From Gigaspora margarita (lineage: Eukaryota > Glomeromycota > Glomeromycetes > Diversisporales > Gigasporaceae): 64,000 nucleotides of DNA. Of the stretch, positions 36,327 to 47,162 are shown one piece after another. Position 1 is the stretch's first letter, and every line of letters begins with the position of its first letter. Where the stretch lies: NCBI GenBank assembly GCA_009809945.1, contig WTPW01000018.1:858822-922821 (forward strand), written 5' to 3'. Both the position numbers and the translations under genes were made by a program. The notes beneath the pieces were generated by a model, which made no database searches, had not been told where the DNA came from, and saw only the letters and a program-made list of their open reading frames with translations.

Positions 36327-37030
36327 TCATTGAGATGCTCTGAAATTTTCTTTCAGAGCCCAGACTAAGTTGTAAATATCTTCATGGTATTTAGTCTTTT
36401 TAATTTTGTTCTCCTTGTATAGTCTTGCTTGTGTAATATTTGATTTCTTCTTGAGGTTATCAAGCAATTCAAAGTCTAAAGTGCCATATTCATTTGATAT
36501 TAATATGTCTTTAATTTCTTCCTTTTTACTTTGTGATTCTAAGTTTGATTTATTTATGTCATTGTGTACTCTTTTGCATTGTTTCTCTGTTAGTCTTGAT
36601 GCTTTACTTGTTGTAGAATTGTCAACTAACATCAGGACTTGGTTAAGTTTCTTACTTTCTTCTATTAGCTCCATAGGTTTTGGAAAGATTATCTTGTTTT
36701 CTTCCTCTATTACCTCTATAGGTTTTAAAAAGACCATCCTTTTCTCTTCCTTAATTGATATTTTTTTTGATTGATAAGACTAAGTTCTTCTTCTGTTAAT
36801 GCCTGTCTTTTTGTCTTTTTGTTTTCTGCCTAGTTGTAACATTCAATTATGTTATGTATTGCAACAATTAAATGAAGGTCTTCTGTGCCCAGATACTTTG
36901 CAATATTGCAGTCTTTTTCTAATGTAATCACTTTTTGTTGACTGTAAAGAAGTTCTTTTTTTTCCTTTGTCTTGTCAAAAAAATTTTTGTATTTCCCTAA
37001 TGCTAGCATACTTCTAGGTTATTCATGTGT
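36327..37030 (-). pseudogene. 5' ORF1-like segment of LINE-1
   Basis: Minus-strand frames LGKYKNFFDKTKEKKELLYS...ALTEEELSLINQ (about 37030-36780) and a 136-residue Lys/Glu-rich frame (MVFLKPIEVIEEENK..., ending LVWALKENFRASQ) with probable coiled-coil character. No zinc knuckle is seen. Assigned to LINE-1 by order and orientation. Confidence 0.45.
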
Positions 37031-37375
37031 TTTGTTGTTTTTTTATATGTCATGATTAAATGAGTTGTTGCTTGATTTGACATATTGTGTTTGTTTACTT
37101 GTTTGTTTGTTTATTCCAATTTGATCAATTGAAAAGGATCTGCCATACAGGGTTTTTGCGAATCTCAAAAATTTTTAAAATTTTCTAAAATTTTCTTGCG
37201 AGTAACTCCAACTTTCTTTTAGTATATTGACTATACCTGTCTTTTCTCCAGATGGTTCTATTAAACTAGTGTTTATTTTAAGCTAGTTTTACTTTATCTT
37301 AGTCAAGTTAGACGTGCTTTTTAGTAAGAATTTTGTCTAAACTATTTTTCCTTTTGCTCTATTTTTGGAATCAAT

Positions 37376-37560
37376 GATCCCTTTTATTATTTTTTAATTT
37401 TATTTTTTTTATTTTTTTACTTTTTCTTTCTTTTTTTATGTTTTTTGCTTTTTTTATTTTTGTTTTTCTCTTTTCTTTTAATTTGCTTTTTATTTTCTTT
37501 TTACTTCCTATTTTTATTTTTCATCTTCTTATTTTTTTATTCTTTCTTTTTGACTTTGCT
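37376..37560. repeat. T-rich block similar to 28560-28775
   Basis: T runs with the same punctuation as the block at the 3' end of LINE-1. It may be the A-rich tail of another LINE that was cut off here. The stretch 37570-38090 beyond it is AT-rich, with an inverted pair near 37735-37935 (ATCTGTTAAGTATATCATAAG against CAACAGATTTT), and holds no gene. Confidence 0.45.
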
Positions 37561-38099
37561 CTTTTTGTTTTCTAAACATATTCAAGTTCAATAAATTAAA
37601 TTAAATTTATTAAAATTGTAATAAATATTATTTAATATCTATTTTTTATAAAATTATTTTTATATACAACTTTTTTATATTAAGTGAATCACCTTTAAGT
37701 AAAGTTTTAGAGCTTATTAAGATGAATCTAATAGTAATTAAATTATTAAAATCTGTTAAGTATATCATAAGATATCTTTAAAAAATGGGTTGCTGACTAT
37801 ATAAAATTCTCTATAAATAATAATATAGTTTATAAAGAATTTTAAATAGTCAGCAAAATTTTTATTGAAGATATTCATAATTTACTCAACAGATTTTAAT
37901 GGTCTAACTACCATTAAATACATTTTGATGAGCTCTACAACTTTACTTAGAAGCTCAAAGATGATTTAATTGTATGAAAAAAAGTTTTATATAAAAAAAT
38001 ATTTATTATATTAAATATTATAAATATAAAATAAATAATTTTAATTGGTTAATTATTTTATTATATAACAGAAAGAGTATAACTTATAATAAATAATTC

Positions 38100-38277
38100 A
38101 AATATCGAACATGAACAATGTTCATGAACTTTGAACTGAACTCGAACTGAACTAATTTTTAAGTTCAAGTTCAGTTCAGGTTCATAAATCTCAAGTCTGG
38201 TTCAAGTTCAAAGTTCAGATTCAATCAAACTCAAACTTGAACCTGATTGAACTGAACCAAAATGTAGGACCCCTAAT
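38100..38277. repeat. GTTCAAGTTCAG low-complexity repeat with a hAT-like end
   Basis: Tandem GAACTTGAAC / GTTCAAGTTC motifs in both orientations, ending on the right in the complement of TAGGGGTCCTACATTTTGG. That end looks hAT-like, but I see no matching left end or duplication. DNA from 38278 to 38960 shows no gene. Confidence 0.45.
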
Positions 38278-38969
38278 TGGAGATGTGTTAAACTTATCAC
38301 TATTGGGTCATCATTAAAGCTATTATTATTGACGCAGTTATTGAAATCACTACTATTAGAGTTATTATTGGAGTTATCATTTATTGCTTCTGGTGCTTTT
38401 GTTATATAAATTTTCTTTGGAACCATTTTTAGTATAATTTAATCATTATTGGAGTAGTTATAGGTGACTTTATTTCTTTTGGTGCTTTGTGGCTTTTACT
38501 TTTTGCTATTTAGTGTTTTTTTTTTTAGTTTGACTAAACATTTTTCTAATCATAGTCAACTAAAGTTGAGGAAGAGTTTTTTATAATTAGGTGATCTAAT
38601 TTTTAGTAGATGGGTAGTTAATTATAGATAGTAGGTGATAAAATAGTACAGCAGGTGATAAAATAAAGTACTATAGTTATTTTGTTATTTGAATATATTT
38701 GTATAAAACAATTGGGTTTAACTAAATAAATAAAATAAATGGTCATTACATCAATACATGAATTTTTTTTAATTGTACAAGTTTTGTTATAATATTTGTT
38801 TGCATATGAAACTATATTAAATGTTGTATATATGTGAAGTATATAAAAAATAAATTATATAATTGTATATTTTCTTATGATATGTATGTTTTTCATATTG
38901 CATGTATGAAATTCAATTGGATTTTCAATCGTCAGACAACTATACAATAACAATATATTATCCGGTAGT

Positions 38970-39270
38970 TACTATTGATCATGTTACTCATATTAATACT
39001 ATATCACGGTATATCAATGTTAATTCCATGATTCAGAATTTTAATATTTCTTTTTTTGGATATATATCTTTTTTGTTTTTTTTTTTTAATGTTATCTTAA
39101 CGATTGTTTTAATTCATGCCAAAAAGTCTCCGAGAAAAGAAAAAGAACAAAAGAAAAAAGAAAAAGAAAAAAAAACAAACCAGAGAAAGAAACCACATAA
39201 TCAATAAACTAAACTTTATGAAATAACAATAATTTACATAATTAATATGAGTAACATGATCAATGGCCAC
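38970..39270. repeat. Inverted repeat around a purine-rich core
   Basis: TGATCATGTTACTCATATTA on the left pairs with TAATATGAGTAACATGATCA on the right, perfect over 20 bp. The core has a T-rich stretch and an A/G-rich stretch (39115-39195) that creates a spurious Lys-rich frame. Confidence 0.65.
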
Positions 39271-39286
39271 TCCCGAATAAATATCG

Positions 39287-39436
39287 TTATCAGGTAGAAA
39301 ATATAGATGACATTGGGTCAGCATCATTTAGCGACCATTTGATTGACTCAGATCCTGCCGCTTCGCGGCATGATCTGAGCCAACAAATGGCCGCTAAATG
39401 ACGCTGACTCAATATCATCTACATTCTACCTGATAA
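39287..39436. repeat. 150-bp imperfect palindrome
   Basis: Stem of about 70 pairs from TTATCAGGTAGAA on the left to TTCTACCTGATAA on the right, passing through GGGTCAGC / GCTGACTC, TTTAGCG / CGCTAAA, and a GCCGCTTCGCGGC tip. GC-rich at the tip in an AT-rich setting. Confidence 0.75.
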
Positions 39437-39621
39437 CTATTATTTATTGCATGTTACTATACACTGCAATATATGAAACAATGCACAGGAAAATGCATGA
39501 AAATACACATTAATACGTGCAGTGTTGCATGGAATGCACGGCCTTTTATATGCAACGAACTTGCTTTTCCGTGCATTGTCTGAGTTCACCAGGGCGACCA
39601 CGAAGTTTACATTTCACATGA

Positions 39622-39851
39622 TAAGGCTGTACCAATTTGATTCTATGTTTAACATAACACTAAAAATGATCTGCAACTCTAAACATGAGGGGGTGTACTG
39701 TAAAAAATATGAGATTTTGATTGGCTAAAAAAAATTTTTTTGAACAGTTATGATTTTTATATTAAGTGATGTTTATTACCCCTCTATCTGAGGCTCAAAA
39801 AGAGGGGGGAGGGGTTATGTTAAACATAGTTTTAACTTGGCGTGGCCTGAT
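39622..39851. mobile_element. MITE, GTTTAACATAAC end family
   Basis: The left end AGGCTGTACCAATTTGATTC runs into CTATGTTTAACATAAC. The right end is the complement of AGGCCACGCCAAGTTAAAAC plus CTATGTTTAACATAAC. Related in plan to 59199-59473. No clear target duplication. Confidence 0.6.
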
Positions 39852-40278
39852 TGATGAAAAATCTTAAAATTTGATAAAGTTAGGATCAATGCTAGGTTTA
39901 AGGCCTTAAATAAAGGATCTACAGTAAAATAAGTGCAGGAGTTTTTTTCATTAGAACGTAAAGAGCAATTTCTTAAGTAAACTTTAAAGCAATGAAGGTT
40001 TTTCGTCAAAACGAACGTTTTTTTACTGATCGTGTTGAGTTAGAATTGATTACGGTGTTCAATTGGCTAAAATTAATCGTACATCATCATGTGACCCGTA
40101 TTTCCCATGTATATTTACGTATTCAAATTTATCCATGTACATATTATTCCGTGCTGTAATTTCTCATAGGACCATCTACGTAATTTCTAATTTGCTATAT
40201 AAACTAGCCTGTAACTTCTATTTTACAGTATCCATGAGTTTTATTGAAAACCGTAAAACAATAAATTTATTTTTAAAG

Positions 40279-40437
40279 GAGTCGTCTATGTGCCACCCGG
40301 CGTGGCAAATAATTTACTGCCACCCTATCCAAATTAAATACTAAATTGACTGACTGACCCTAACCCTAAGGTGATGTGCGTCATCAAATTACTATTTAAT
40401 TTGAACAGGGTGGTGTNCCANCCCGGGTGGCACATAG
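40279..40437. mobile_element. Short MITE with CTATGTGCCACCCGG ends
   Basis: Left CTATGTGCCACCCGG and right CCGGGTGGCACATAG, with CAAATTAAATA repeated inward on both arms. CCCTAACCCTAA lies in the loop. Two unresolved bases (n) sit in the right arm. A further 12-bp stem of the same GGGTGGCAC motif lies at 40718-40743. Confidence 0.6.
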
Positions 40438-40743
40438 ACTTTTTCATTTTTAAAATATAAAATTCGTTGTTTGAAGCGGTCTGTCAATTAGTTGTCATGA
40501 TAAAGATTTATAATAAGATAAAAAACTATCCTTAGGTTTAATAAGTTTAAATTATAGTAACTTCACTTATACTGTAGTATGAAGGGTTAACATTGATAGT
40601 ATCTTGATCCTATTCTTTAATTAAGGATCATTCAAATTAAATACTACTTTGTAAATTACCTGAATCTAGACGAATCTGAATTCAATTATTCAATCCAGAT
40701 TCTATATGAATCACCAGTACGATGGGTGGCACTTCGTGTCACC

Positions 40744-41777
40744 CATGTTGCTCAGTACAGTCAGTATTGGCAATTTTTTGCGGCCGATTGACTAAGATTT
40801 AAATTTCAATCAAAATTGCTAACTTACTCGATATTAAAAAACAAGCTATACTATATTAGATTGCTTGTTACGGTTTATATTATAAGATATAAATAATAAA
40901 AAATAAATTTAATCTTTATATTAACAAATAAATAGTATTTGAGGCTTAATACAGATAATATGAAGATTAACGTTAATACGAATAAAAAGTAAATAAAAGG
41001 TTTAACTTTTATATCATAAAATAGACATAAGCCATTCGTATCAGTGAAATTTCAAATACACTGCCACCATGCGATCTTTTTCAAAGCAAATCAGCGCGGA
41101 TCTGCTAATCGGTCTGCTAGAATGTGTAACAACGAAATTTAATTAAAAAAAGTATAAATAAAACGTAAGTTTGCAAAGGTGGGTGGGTGGCAGTACTCTA
41201 TCATAATAGTTTACGAATTCGAAATAGTAAGTAAAGAGCAAATATTTACAGCAATATGAGTATATAAAAAAATAAAAAACGTAAAGAACTTTTTAGGTTA
41301 ATTTGGCATGATCTGATTCCTAAAGGAGAGTATACAAAGCAAAAACAGGTTGATATTTGATCAAGTATTTTCACGGAACTAAAAGAAAAAAAAAAAAGAG
41401 GTTTTATATAAAAAAAAAAAAAAAAAATTTCCATTTATTTATTTAATTAAAATAATTGGCTGGAGTGGAGGGGAGCGGAGTGGAAGACCTTTCCATACTC
41501 TACTAATTTCAGACTATCTCCGGCTCCCACCCCTGTAAGTGTTTAAATCGATCATATCCCCTGTAAAAATTTAATCAGAATTTCGAATAATATTATAAAC
41601 AAATGACGATTAAAAAATTAAAAAAAAAAAAAAGACGATTAACGCGATAACGTAATAATAAAATAAATTAACGTGATAACGTAATATAAATAAAATAAAC
41701 GATTAACGTGATAACGTAACATAAATAAATAAACAATTACAAAGTTAATTAAAAGTTAATAATAATTTGTTGTATCG
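40744..41777. other. AT-rich DNA, nothing recognised
   Basis: No gene. A short G-rich stretch (GGAGTGGAGGGGAGCGGAGTG) lies near 41463; homopolymer A tracts occur near 41385-41430. Confidence 0.55.
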
Positions 41778-42353
41778 ATGCAAACAAAAAGAATTTATAC
41801 ACCTGAACAAAAGGCTGCAGAAATGACGTTAGAAGAAAAAGCAAGATCGGCGCAAGCGTCAAAATAATAACGTCGAAAAAAGAAAATACAAATCCAAGTG
41901 ACGAACGTAATGTTTATTATAATTCAACAAATTATAAAAAGTCGAGGTTTATATTAATTAATTTTTTTTTATTTTTTAGAGTTTTAAAATTGAAAAACAT
42001 TAATATTAACCCACCATATCGTTATTGACCCATTAAAAAATCCAACCCATTGTTATTGAAGTTTGTATAACATTTTTAATAACGCATCCATGAGTTTTTA
42101 ATACTTTAGCTCATTGAACCTTCTTTAACCGAAATAAAGCTCTGTATTTCATTATCTTGCAGGTCCAGAATAAGTTGAAGTCGAAAAAAATTGAAAAATT
42201 GAAATTGATGTTGATGTGAGTTGAAAGAGCCAATGAAACTCTCATAATTAACATTACCAGTGCAAAAGTATCATTATTAAATCCATTACTACCTTTAGTT
42301 CAGAAAAGAATGCAACAATTACTATAGGAACCGCAAACTAATTCTACTGCATA
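41778..42353 (+). pseudogene. Decayed bZIP-like transcription factor gene
   Basis: From an ATG the frame reads MQTKRIYTPEQKAAEMTLEE then KARSAQASK, two adjacent stop codons (41865-41870), then RRKKKIQIQ, together resembling a bZIP basic region. After an acceptor-like TTATCTTGCAG near 42162, another frame reads VQNKLKSKKIEKLKLMLM, stop, VERANETLIINITSAKVSLL and PLVQKRMQQLL, with leucines spaced as in a short zipper, a further stop and then an end. Two exon-like pieces with at least four in-frame stops: a broken gene copy. The bZIP assignment is my reading of the motifs and is tentative; the intron between them is not fully defined. Confidence 0.4.
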
Positions 42354-43979
42354 AAAAGGGTAAGTCTAAATAAACAATATAATAATTTTGAATTAATTAA
42401 CTATAAATGAGTTAAAGCAGAGTAAAAAATCAACTCATAATCTTCATCTAAACTACTACACTTGAAAATCTTATTCTAAAAAACAAACTGGTTGAAAAGA
42501 CAAGAACTTGATTTGAGAAAAATATTATTTAGATAATAATGAAGAGTCAAATATGAAAAGTTGTTTACATGATTCATAAAATAAAATAAGACAAACGATT
42601 AATTGAGAAATTGAGATTCTATAAATTAATAAGTTTTAATTCTCTCTTGAAGTATTAATCTAAAGGCTCATATGACATGGTTATTATACGACAATATTAT
42701 GTCACAATGCGACGAAGATTTATTTATTTATTTATTTTTAATAGTCAATAACAATGTACTGATTTTTTGTGGTTAATAACGATGGTTCAAGTGGGTCAAA
42801 ATCAATGTTTTTGCATCAACTATCTTGTCGTTACCACTTGTATGCCAGCTTTCCAATCAGTTTTTGCGCTTAAATTCAAATTTTGCCCTATTTTGTAAAG
42901 AGAGTTTTCCTACGATCGTATTTGCACATAAAACGGGATTATGTACTAAATGCAATAAAAGAAATTAACCCCAAAAAAGTTTTCCATAAAAATGATAATG
43001 ACCTGGCCTTCTTTTCAACAGTACAATTGCAAAAGTTAGGAGAAAGTACACGATTACAACAGAGAATAGCAAAAGAGCATTGGTTACTTTATAAATTTAT
43101 GAATTTTAAATGGAAGTTTAACTACATTGAAATAAGCTTATAAAATATATTATATACTTAAAATTAACACACATTTTATTATTCATATATATGTATATTA
43201 TAAATTTCTGCCCAAGTTTACACGTGTAATAATAAGGCTCCAGCCCTGCGAAACGGCGCCGTTTTACTAGTATAAAACCCCCAAAAAAGAAAAAAAAAAC
43301 TAAATATGGTAAAAAACATCGACAAGAGAAGTACGGAAGTACCGAATTTGGAACAAAATTATGCACCAAATAGTATTCTACTATAAAAAAATAAACATTA
43401 TTTACAATATTTTCACTTAAATGCCATTTTTAAGTAATGCAAAATCTGTGATTTGCTGCGATCGAGGCAAATAGCAAAATTCACGTGTTTTATTGCGATT
43501 TAATTCGATTTGCTTCGATTTGCTTCGATTACAGTAAATATATTTTTCAAGTATATTATTAAACAGCTATAATAATATTATCAAGAAAATAAAGCTATAG
43601 TAGCAGTTTGGACATGATAACAAATGCTTTTCTAACGATTGTAAAGCACAAACTGTCGAAATGAAACTTAATGAACACTTTTTTTAAAATAATTTAAGTT
43701 TTTTATTTAGAAAAATTTTTAGAATTTATGTATAGATAAGTAAACGTAATTCAATCGCAGATTTTGCAGGTCACTACAATAAAGCACATTATATCATATT
43801 ATTTACCCACGATTAGCCGCATGAAATTGTCATGTAATTAAAAAACGACAAAAGTACTTGTAATTGAAAGTCTATTGAGTATAAAGGGTAATTCATATCA
43901 GATCAAAATTTCCAAATAAAGTCACAATAAAATATTTAATAATAGAAATTGAAAATTATAAAAGCACATATATTCTTTT
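42354..43979. other. Mostly non-coding; one unrecognised open stretch
   Basis: A plus-strand frame at 42883-43143 lacks an ATG start (first codon TTG) and encodes PYFVKRVFLRSYLHIKRDYV... with HKNDNDLAFFSTVQLQKLGE later. It could be an exon remnant, but no splice signals or family were recognised. Near 43243-43258 is the palindrome AAACGGCGCCGTTT. Confidence 0.35.
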
Positions 43980-44129
43980 ATCTTTATTATATATATATAT
44001 TTTTTATTTTTGGAATATTCATAGTTTTTTTATTTTACTTGCGTCGACGCTACGATATCTTTTTTTGCGCATAAAATATATCGTTCATATCCTTTTGCGA
44101 TTCCATAGTACATATATTTCGATACCGTA

Positions 44130-44315
44130 TTACATATCTTTGCCGCTATATCATATATTTTTCGTTAGGCAAAACTAATAAAAAACCATTATACATCTTT
44201 GCTGCCATATCACATACCTTCGCTATGTAAAAACTTAAAAAAAAAAAAAAAACTACATATCTTTGCCGCCATATCACATATTTCGTTACATAAACACTTA
44301 TAAAAAAGAAAAAAA
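44130..44315. repeat. Three short tandem repeats in the 3' flank of HMG3
   Basis: Units of about 62 bp start near 44130, 44191 and 44254 at TACAT(ATC)TTTGC(C/T)GCCATATCACAT. Similar CATAAAACATATC motifs occur in the 3' flanks of the other HMG genes. Confidence 0.6.
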
Positions 44316-44401
44316 ACAATAGAAATAGTAGAAGTCTAAACGTATATTGATAGGCATAGAATAAAGGTGTAAATTTAAAAAACAAAACATAAACTTAAAT
44401 A

Positions 44402-45536
44402 TTAAGAATCAAACATATCATGGTTTATATAAAGTTTAAAGGGATCCTGATTAATTTGATCAGGAATTTTTTGTTGGAAAAATGAATTACTTATCAACAC
44501 ATGGTCATCAATCGGGTGTTCAACATAAAGAGGAAAATCGATAAATGAGAAATTAATATCATTTGAATTAACATTTAAGGCATCTTTGGGTGTTGTCACT
44601 TCATTGTGACTTTCAGGAGATTCGAATTGAATTGACGAATTACTTATCAACTCATGGTTATCAATTGGGTGTTCAGCATAAAAAGAAAATTCGATAAACG
44701 AGGAATTAATATCATTTGAATTAACATTTAAGGCATCTTTGGGTGTTGTCACTTCATTGTAACTTTCAGGAGATCCGAATTGAATTGACGAATTACTTAT
44801 CAACTCATGGTCATCAATCGGGTGTTCAGCATTAAAAGAAAAATCGGCGGATGAGAAATTAATATCATTTGAATTAACATTTAAAGCATATTTGGGTGTT
44901 GTCACTTCATTGTGACTTTCAGGAGATCCGAATTGAATTGCTCGGTTTTTGTTGCAACGTGGTTTTGAGTTCTGTTTATCCTTTGACTTATTTTCGAGAA
45001 TTTTAGAAAATTGATGAGCTTTTGAGGGTTTAACATTTAAGGGATTTTTAGGCATTGTCACTTCATTGCGACTTTCATGAGATTCGAATTGAATTGTTGG
45101 GTTTTTGCTACGACGTTGTTTTTTTATCTTTTTACTTCTATCAGGGTCATATGTATAATCAGGATAAGCTTCTTTATGTTTATCCTTTGCCTTCTTTACG
45201 AGAAGTTCAAAAAATTTTTTAACTTTCGGGGGTTGATCTCTCCACTCTTCGGAGGCCAAACCAGACAGTTCAATTCCTTTTGATTCGTATAGTGCATTAA
45301 AATTCTTTAGAAATAGAATCCATGCATTCTGAGGTCGCGGTTGTTTTTTGTTTTTTTTTACGTTTTGCTTGACTGCGTAAGCTGTTCGACGATAAAATTA
45401 GGTCCTCAACTGTAAACGCTAGTGGATATGGGGGGTTCCTTAACAATTCATCATCGTCTTCATTAAAAGTTTCATTTGATCGTTTCTCTGGAGAAATAGT
45501 TATGAATTCAATTTCTCTGGTCATAATAGATGACAT
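44402..45536 (-). CDS. MATA_HMG-type gene HMG3, interrupted by one frameshift
   Basis: The 5' frame starts MSSIMTREIEFITISPEKRS and includes the family block NPPYPLAFTVEDLILSSNSL. A second frame supplies the HMG box (about 45343-45130): QPRPQNAWILFLKNF, LASEEWRDQPPKV, KDKHKEAYPDYTYDP, then a basic tail. The frames differ by one base at an A-rich tract (9 A at 45351-45359, C, 6 A at 45344-45349), so this is a recent frameshift or a homopolymer sequencing error; no intron signals fit. The C-terminal half has three 51-residue repeats around IQFGSPESHNEVTTPK. The last residues (KLYINHDMFDS) recall the ends of HMG1 and HMG2. The ATG at 45536 is the first in frame; 45524 is an alternative. Confidence 0.85.
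44484..44942 (-). repeat. Three 153-bp in-frame coding repeats in HMG3
   Basis: Units start at 44484, 44637 and 44790, an exact 153-bp period. Each encodes about 51 residues including SPES-x-NEVTTPK, ALNVNSNDIN and AEHPIDDHELISNSS. The copies differ at several positions, so they are older than the HMG5 repeats. A degenerate half unit lies at about 45040-45095. Confidence 0.9.
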
Positions 45537-45549
45537 GTTTTTTGATAAT

Positions 45550-45822
45550 GAGAATTCAATGAACAAAAGGCATTGTTTTTATAAGTAATTTTCATTCATA
45601 TCAATTTATTGATTTATTTAAAAAACAAAAAAAAAAAAAGAAAAGAAAAACAAAGTAAAACGGTTTATCCGGCTGCGGAAACAGTCATCATAATTTGTGC
45701 AACAAGAACCGAATAATAGTTAATTATTGATATCTTTTGGCGAAACGGAAAACAAACTTCTGAATTTAATGCAGCACGACCACGTCATTTAATTTTATTC
45801 GATATTGCCTTTCCGGAAAAAC
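45550..45822 (-). promoter_or_regulatory. Conserved HMG promoter cassette upstream of HMG3
   Basis: In gene orientation: AACAATGCCTTTTG near 45565-45580, GCAGCCGGATAAACCG (45661-45678), AACTATTATTCGG (45711-45723), CCGTTTCGCCAAAAGATA (45731-45748) and GTTTTTCCGGAAAGG (45808-45822). Distal TACATACGTA and AACGTTTAGTAAATTA (46020-46040) are shared with HMG2. Confidence 0.72.
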
Positions 45823-46059
45823 CCCAGTCTTACCTGACGTGGAACTCGATTACATTCACCATATGAACTAAGAAAATCATTCCGTATTCAATCCCTCGGA
45901 ATTATGCAGGAAAGAACTGTTTATTTTAGTTCACATTGCATTTCCAAATTTGGGGTCGGTTAAAGCGGAGCTAACCAAATTTGTACATACGTCGTACATA
46001 CGTAGTACATACGCATAACGTAGGAACGTTTAGTAAATTACTGAATTAAACAAAGGAAA

Positions 46060-47162
46060 TAGTAATGATTTTGTTATTAATGTTGAATATTCTAGAACGG
46101 ATGTATGTGGTGGTATCAATGATGTAATTTGTGAATTGGCTTAGTTGCCATATTAAAAAAGCTATTAACCAATTATATTACATTATCTAAAAGAATGAAC
46201 GAGCAATGAAAAAAAAGCAGAAGACAAAAATTTTAAATATAACATTATCTTTTTAGTTATTAATTACATATTAATTATGAAATAAACATGATTGATTAAT
46301 TTTTATCAGATATAACGATTCAGGATCAATTTAAGTGGCTAAAAGACTGTATTCAAATTTAATTGGCAATTTTACACAAGGAGGCAACAGCCCAAAAATT
46401 TTTATCTAGAGCTTCAATATTTTAATATTGTTCAATTAATCATACATTCCGTTTCACTACATTTCTGATACTCTACTACGTTTCTAGTGTATAATAAGCA
46501 TAAATTGATGGAGGCGAGGTTAAAGTTTTTAAGCCTTAATTTATAAAGTTTTGTTCAAATTCAACAGACCTAAATGTGCATAATGGTTACCTTCTTGATG
46601 TTAATATCCAAAATTTGATATATATAATTATTTAGAACGTTTATGTTATTATATTAAAATATATTTTCAGAAATATCCTTAAATAATAAGACTAAAATAA
46701 AGTAACAAGCCTTAAGCTGCCATATCTAAGCAGCTCAACCTTGTATTAAATAAGATCCAAATACAGTGACACAAATACTAACTTCATATATTAAATAAAT
46801 TTTAAGAAATTAGGAATTATATCTTGCTTAGGCATTTACCTTTAATAAATTACTAGTGATTTGCTACAAGTCTTATATTATTAAACATATGAAAAATTTA
46901 TTGAAGCTATAATTTTATAAAACATAAACCAGTTTTAAATTTTAAGAACGCAACCATTATGGTTCCAGTCTATAAAAAGTCGCCGTTTTGATTTTTAGAG
47001 TCAGTAAAGATCCAAATTCTTTAAAAATTATGTCACGTTAGATTAAAAAAATTGAAGTCACACAAGATGTAACGTGAGGAATGGATTATCCATTTCGATA
47101 AATTATCCAATAGGAATTTGCCGACGATTTACTATTTAACAGTTAATAACCCGTTTCATTAA
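46060..47162. other. AT-rich DNA, nothing recognised
   Basis: No gene, no clear repeat ends between the HMG3 upstream region and the TTAA-flanked element. Confidence 0.55.

Larger units (their letters stand above)
28780..37090 (-). mobile_element. LINE-1: decayed Tad/I-like LINE with RNase H
   Basis: Minus-strand LINE with ORF1-like pieces (37030-36327, 35511-35194), APE endonuclease (about 34600-33780), RT (about 33000-31795), RNase H (30593-30348) and a C-terminal zinc knuckle (about 29645-29530). APE-RT-RNase H is the layout of Tad1/I-group elements; the clade call is inference. It carries two later insertions, a hAT MITE (29703-29982) and a pogo-like MITE (35477-36229). Scattered stops and frameshifts; not functional. 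Confidence 0.8.

Noticed and set aside
40355-40372. Interstitial telomere (CCCTAACCCTAA), also near 21145, 47570 and 52472
   Set aside because: Only two or three units each; too short to mean a former chromosome end.
42883-43143. 86-codon plus-strand frame
   Set aside because: No ATG, no splice signals and no recognised family. Kept only as a note in the surrounding region.
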